Below the pieces are notes generated by a model, which saw only the letters and a list, made by a program, of their open reading frames with translations, was not told where the DNA came from and made no database searches. From positions 12,586,001 to 12,650,000 of the forward strand of contig NC_046674.1 of assembly GCF_003369915.1 (NCBI RefSeq): a DNA stretch of 64,000 nucleotides, read 5' to 3'. Source of the stretch: Drosophila miranda (Eukaryota; Arthropoda; Insecta; Diptera; Drosophilidae). Position 1 is the stretch's first letter. Each line of letters opens with the position of its first letter. Shown here piece after piece: positions 59,345 through 64,000 of the stretch. Both the position numbers and the translations under genes were made by a program.

Positions 59345-59823
59345 GGTGGATGGTGCCTCTACTGCTAACGAGAGCAATTTAGCATTGGTTCCTCCTCTAC
59401 TGGGCCCTGCGCTGCCCCGTCGATTGTGCAATTAACATTTATGCAAAAATTAGAGACACTGTAAACTAGTTTTTGTTGTCATTTGCAAGGCGCTAATGGT
59501 GATCGTTATCGTCATCGTTATCGTTATGATCGGGGCCATTTAGTGTGCGGAGATTATAGCCCCATTTGATGGGGGGGGTGTCGGAATCCGGGCTCAATGC
59601 TAATGATAATTATAACTGTTATACAGCTGTTAAGATTGCAAATTGCAGGGAAGGAGAATACTAGACAATGGTCATTGGGGAATTGTGTTCAATTTGTGCC
59701 TAAAGGAAACTGTTACACGGACAACTACTGCATGGGAAAGTGTTATAACGAAAGAAGTATCTTGGTCTCCTTTACGTGATCTTACGTCCCACTCTGAATG
59801 GAATGTGCTAGTCATGAGTAACC

Positions 59824-61248
59824 ATTACAATGTATAACAGTTGTCACAACTTGTATAACTGGTGCAATGCATATCACTTATCGTGTAGAACAGCTACAAT
59901 GTGCATACCAGTTGAAATTCCACACTCAACAGTCACGATATGCAACATATGCAACGTATAACAGTTGGAAGTGTATTATTGTAATCGGAAACTGTATCCA
60001 TTGGGGAACGGTTCGTCGGGAACTGCAGGGAGAACGTATAAAAGTAATATTTTGAAAGTATTCCATTCCATTTCATTCCATTACAATGTATAACAGTTGT
60101 TACAACTTGTATAACTGGTGCAATGCATATCACTTATCGAGTATAACAGCTACAATGTGCATACCAGTTGAAATTCCACACACAACAGTCACGATATGCA
60201 ACGTATAACAGTTGGAAGTGTATTATTGTAATCGGAAACTGTATCCATCGGGGAACGGTTCGTCGGGAACTGCAGGGAGAACGTATAAAAGTAATATTTT
60301 GAAAGTATTCCATTCCATTTCATTCCATTACAATGTATAACAGTTGTTACAACTTGTATAACTGGTGCAATGCATATCACTTATCGAGTATAACAGCTAC
60401 AATGTGCATACCAGTTGAAATTCCACACACAACAGTCACGATATGCAACATATGCAACGTATAACAGTTGGAAGTGTATTATTGTAATCGGAAACTGTAT
60501 CCATTGGGGAACGGTTCGTCGGGAACTGCAGGGAGAACGTATAAAAGTAATATTTTGAAAGTATTCCATTCCATTTCATTCCATTACAATGTATAACAGT
60601 TGTTACAACTTGTATAACTGGTGCAATGCATATCACTTATCGAGTATAACAGCTACAATGTGCATACCAGTTGAAATTCCACACACAACAGTCACGATAT
60701 GCAACGTATAACAGTTGGAAGTGTATTATTGTAATCGGAAACTGTATCCATCGGGGAACGGTTCGTCGGGAACTGCAGGGAGAACGTATAAAAGTAATAT
60801 TTTGAAAGTATTCCATTCCATTTCATTCCATTACAATGTATAACAGTTGTTACAACTTGTATAACTGGTGCAATGCATATCACTTATCGAGTATAACAGC
60901 TACAATGTGCATACCAGTTGAAATTCCACACACAACAGTCACGATATGCAACGTATAACAGTTGGAAGTGTATTATTGTAATCGGAAACTGTATCCATCG
61001 GGGAACGGTTCGTCGGGAACTGCAGGGAGAACGTATAAAAGTAATATTTTGAAAGTATTCCATTCCATTTCATTCCATTCCAATGTATAACAGTTGTCAC
61101 AACTTGTATAACTGGTGCAATGCATATCACTTATCGAGTATAACAGCTACAATGTGCATACCAGTTGAAATTCCACACACAACAGTCACGATATGCAACG
61201 TATAACAGTTGGAAGTCTATTATTGTAATCGGAAACTGTATCCATCGG
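59824..61248. repeat. Satellite array, alternating 256/247-bp units
   Basis: Unit starts (ATTACAATGTATAAC, last copy ATTCCAATG) are at 59824, 60080, 60327, 60583, 60830 and 61077. The periods are 256, 247, 256, 247 and 247, with a sixth partial unit of ~172 bp. The 9-bp difference is a duplicated CATATGCAA. The 256-bp type also reads CCATTGGGG where the 247-bp type reads CCATCGGGG, so two variants alternate as a 503-bp higher-order dimer. Identity between same-type units looks nearly complete, implying recent amplification or conversion. Each unit holds several YAACNG motifs (TATAACAGTTG twice, TATAACTGG, CCAGTTG, CAACAGTC) and a TATAAAAG. The ~63-aa minus-strand frames in each unit are by-products. 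Confidence 0.93.
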
Positions 61249-62940
61249 GGAACAAGGAATTCTGTATCCCAATAATAAACAATTATTCCGCAATAACGAT
61301 AATAAACGTCGTTTAAACACTTGAAAATACAATCTCCACAAACCATTAAATTGAATAAACCCCCAGAGACAGACAGAGAAAGAGATAGAGAGAGAGAGAG
61401 AGAGCCAAGGACAAAGGACTCATGGGATACTCATGGTACTATTAATACTCGGGCAAAGCGGACAACCGAGTCCCGAGCCACACAAAGGCTATACGGACTA
61501 CAAGGACTGTGCTCTTGAACAGAGCTGTCCATTCATTCACATGTCCTTGCTCTCGCCGTCCCCCGGCCGTTGGCTGTCCATTTTGTGCGGCATCAATTCG
61601 TAATGAGGGGCCGAATGGGCGGACAGTCGGATAAACGTGTCATTAAATCAATATCTGCGAGGCAGACAAATAAATCTGCCAACTCTTCAAATATTCACGA
61701 GTACTGTGGAACGGTTGCAACATTGCGGTGCCCTCCCCGCCCCAGGGGCGCATACGTGATATTTTAAGCGATGCTTTTGCGCTGCCATTTGTCCCCCGTG
61801 ACACACTATACGTACTATATAATCGTACGTACGGACGTATATCTATCGCGTAACTCTGCCCCTGGATGATGATGCGAGTGGTTCTTGGATAACAAAAGCA
61901 ACCAGATCACCGGCTAATTTTTCCTCATTTTAATCTCCATCTCCCGCTCGTTTATCTCGCCTTAATCTTTATCTCCGGCAGTATCTCCCTATTCACGGTC
62001 ACATGAATTGCTTTGTGCATTGTGCATGGAATGGATTAGATTAGATTAGATTAGATTGGAGGTTTTCCCCCCTAAGCGTAGCAGTATCTCGTGCTTTGTT
62101 TTGACTTCTGACCCGTCCCCGTCCACCTCTCCCTCAACCACATCTATTTGTCAGACGTGTCTCGTGCCCTTTCGACTCTGCAAACTGTCATACAAGAGGT
62201 TGATCTTTTCACTCTGCAAACTGTCATACATACAGCGGCTTTTCGGATGGCCCCGCCATAGTCTGTCGCATTCCGACCTTTGTCTCACCGCTCACCGCTC
62301 CCCCCTCTTTATCTTTCACTAATTTTGAGCAAACAGGTACTCCCCATTCCATGGGGTTGTACATATACTCGCACTATCTGGGCATTTGTTTACCTCTTCG
62401 AGTTGGTCTGGTGCTCGGCCGTATACCTCTTATTGACATTGCGATAAGTTCGGTAGATACTTCTCTCTGTTCCGCCACAGACTGCGCTTTTTCCGCTCCC
62501 CGCTGACACATCGCAAATACAGAACCTACAATACATAGAACGAATATATGGAAATATTGTGGGGGGAGCTATTTCTGTGCGGGGGCTCTCTTTGTGTGGA
62601 GATTCATAATCACTTGAGCTAAATATACAGCTCTAATGATTCAAATGATTAGTGCAACACTCGGCATAGAGCGCAGGGCTACTACTGTACTGCGAGTATA
62701 CACATACATATGTATGTCTTCATACTGTGGATACACCTTGCCCCCCACCAAGCCGGATCGAATGTCCGTCTAGTATGCTTTCAAATTGGTACTGGGATGG
62801 TGGCTGTCTATCCTGGGGCGCCCACCGTCCCTGCCCTATCATCTGTGCTACGCGTAGGCCGTACTACACGCAGGATTCGGAGGGAAACTGTTCGTTGAAT
62901 GTTGATATCGAGACAAATAACGGTTCCGATATATTTCTGT
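61249..62940. other. Spacer between the two arrays
   Basis: No gene. Contains a GA run (61384-61402), GATTA pentamers (62036-62057) and a duplicated ~20-bp CTCTGCAAACTGTCATACA segment (near 62177 and 62212). Confidence 0.5.
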
Positions 62941-63355
62941 CCTACTGTATGACTGTTATACATTCTAAGGGTTATGCATTCCAACTGCTATACATTGTAA
63001 CTGTGATACATCGCAGCTGTTATACATTGTAACTGTTATACACTGTAACTGCTATACATTATAACTGTTAAACATTGTAACTGTTAAACATTGTAACTGT
63101 TAAACATTGTAACTGATATATGTACATTGTAACTGTTATACTTTGTAACTGTTTTAATTTGTAACTTTTATACTTTGTAACTGTTGTAATTTGTAACTGT
63201 TATACATTATAATTGCTATACTTTTCAACTGTTATACATTGTAACTGTTATACTTCGTAACTGTTATACTTTGTAACTGTTATACACTGTAGCTGTTATA
63301 CTTTGCAACTGTTGTACTTTGTAACTGTTATACGTTGTAACAGTTACACATTGTA
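62941..63355. repeat. 16-bp tandem array built on CATTGTAACTGTTATA
   Basis: About 25 imperfect copies of a 16-bp unit. Most keep GTAACTGTTATAC, while the CATTGT part varies (CTTTGT, CTTCGT, ATTATA). The constant core TAACTGTT is a full Myb consensus (YAACNGTT) and is almost its own reverse complement. The core is the reverse complement of the TATAACAGTT motif of the satellite 1.7 kb upstream. Confidence 0.9.
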
Positions 63356-63783
63356 TTCCTGAAAATGTACTTTCTAAACCCCAAAGGTCGCTCTACTGCT
63401 GTTTAAAAGCAAATCAAATCTGAATACTTTTCTATCGGTTGTAGAGCACCTGCAAAAACCAACGTAGCTCAACGAGCGTAAATCAATACTCGTACCGCCG
63501 AATTCGATAACAGTTTGAGCATTACCCTATCAGCGGATGAAACGAATACCAGTGCAAATGTTGCTTTCAATGTCGCACCGACATTCCACCTCACCCCACA
63601 TCTGTCTCTCCCTCTCTCTTAGTTTCTCTGAAGAAAGCCCCTCCAGCTGGCAATGCCTTCTCTCTTCCTCTCTCTCTCTCTATCTCTCTGCCCACACTTC
63701 CGCTCTTTGCTGGCCCGAAAGCACAAATAAAACAACTAATTTGTTCACTTTTTCGAAGACTTTCACACACAACGTAACGCACA

Positions 63784-63832
63784 CAGCCGTACAGTCGTAC
63801 AGCCGTAGAGCCGTACAGCCGTACAGCCGTAG
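63784..63832. repeat. 10-bp tandem repeat (CAGCCGTACA)
   Basis: About five copies of a decamer, with T/A and G/C variants. Simple tandem repeat. Confidence 0.85.
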
Positions 63833-64000
63833 GTGAAGGGTCCATCAGCCATCAATGGGAGCATTAATTGTGTTTGATGTGCAGAAAAAAATAATAAACA
63901 CACAACAAAGGAAAAATCATAAAGTTTTATGCGACATACTATCCGGGGAGAAAAGAGCAAAAAAGTAAAGGTGAAAATTGTGTGTGCTTTGCGAAAGTGT

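Larger units (their letters stand above)
54890..59590. other. Gene-poor interval
   Basis: No supported gene. Contents: the right direct repeat near 55019-55085, GA tracts (55571-55665, 58451-58480), GGCGGTA repeats (56012-56041) and a GCACGGTG octamer array (59313-59344). Confidence 0.45.

Noticed and set aside
59933..61346. Six similar 62-71-aa minus-strand frames (MICIAPVIQVVTTVIH...)
   Set aside because: They are the same stretch of the satellite unit read repeatedly. Their number and length follow the DNA period, and there is no codon-like conservation beyond DNA identity.
1..64000. tRNA, rRNA and CRISPR arrays
   Set aside because: No cloverleaf-type A/B boxes, rRNA segments or spaced direct repeats of CRISPR form were found by eye. 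The tandem arrays at 59.8-63.4 kb have no unique spacers, and the genome is eukaryotic.

Overview
The window is Drosophila nuclear DNA, which I infer is from the subgenus Sophophora. Genes carry short introns with GTRAGT donors. Core promoters use the fly-specific Ohler motif 1/M1BP (CGGTCACACTG), motif 6 (GGTATATTT) and TATA+TCAGTC elements. Several proteins match fly orthologs residue for residue in length: Ilk 448 aa, Trm112 124 aa, parkin 485 aa. The Ilk-Trmt112-CG10512-macro-park neighbourhood recalls D. melanogaster 78C (Muller element D), from memory. I cannot fix the species.

Layout. 1-5160: no gene found, simple repeats. 5505-7268 (-): Ilk, an adhesion pseudokinase. 7863-8377 (+): Trm112 methyltransferase activator. 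8710-13346 (-): a ten-exon WW+CUE protein whose exon phases all agree. 14069-15796 (+): a DRC2/CCDC65-like ciliary coiled-coil protein. 16096-17248 (-): an LDH2/MDH-type dehydrogenase, with an upstream exon near 19.3-19.5 kb that splices in frame and adds an apparent mitochondrial presequence. 21720-24560: three genes of the OARD1/TARG1 macrodomain family (+,+,-), one of them a tandem double-macro protein. 24761-26530 (+): parkin. 27982-28018: TATA+Inr promoter. 31286-36548 (+): a 700-aa His/Gln/Tyr-rich protein that I do not recognise. 38.8-40.05 kb: two tentative small genes. 40.7-40.96 kb: a motif 6/motif 1 promoter with a first exon and donor, reading right. 41-64 kb: no recognisable coding exon except a nested small-Tim-like gene at 54585-54881 (-). 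This is probably a long first intron plus intergenic DNA.

The most unusual structures are the following. (i) A higher-order satellite at 59824-61248 (256/247-bp units) and a separate 16-bp array at 62941-63355 share a dense Myb-type motif, YAACNG/TAACNGTT. (ii) A near-identical ~105-bp promoter module occurs at the Ilk start and, inverted, 33 kb away at 40.7 kb, with a degenerate third piece at 39.77 kb. (iii) The macrodomain cluster includes one domain that has lost the glycine-rich substrate loop. (iv) The Tim-like gene has a repeat-expanded inter-CX3C loop and is bracketed by direct repeats.

The genes do not form one pathway. Ilk (integrin adhesion) and parkin (mitophagy) act separately. 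Parkin, the predicted long dehydrogenase isoform and the Tim-like protein all point to mitochondria, but I attach no meaning to that proximity.
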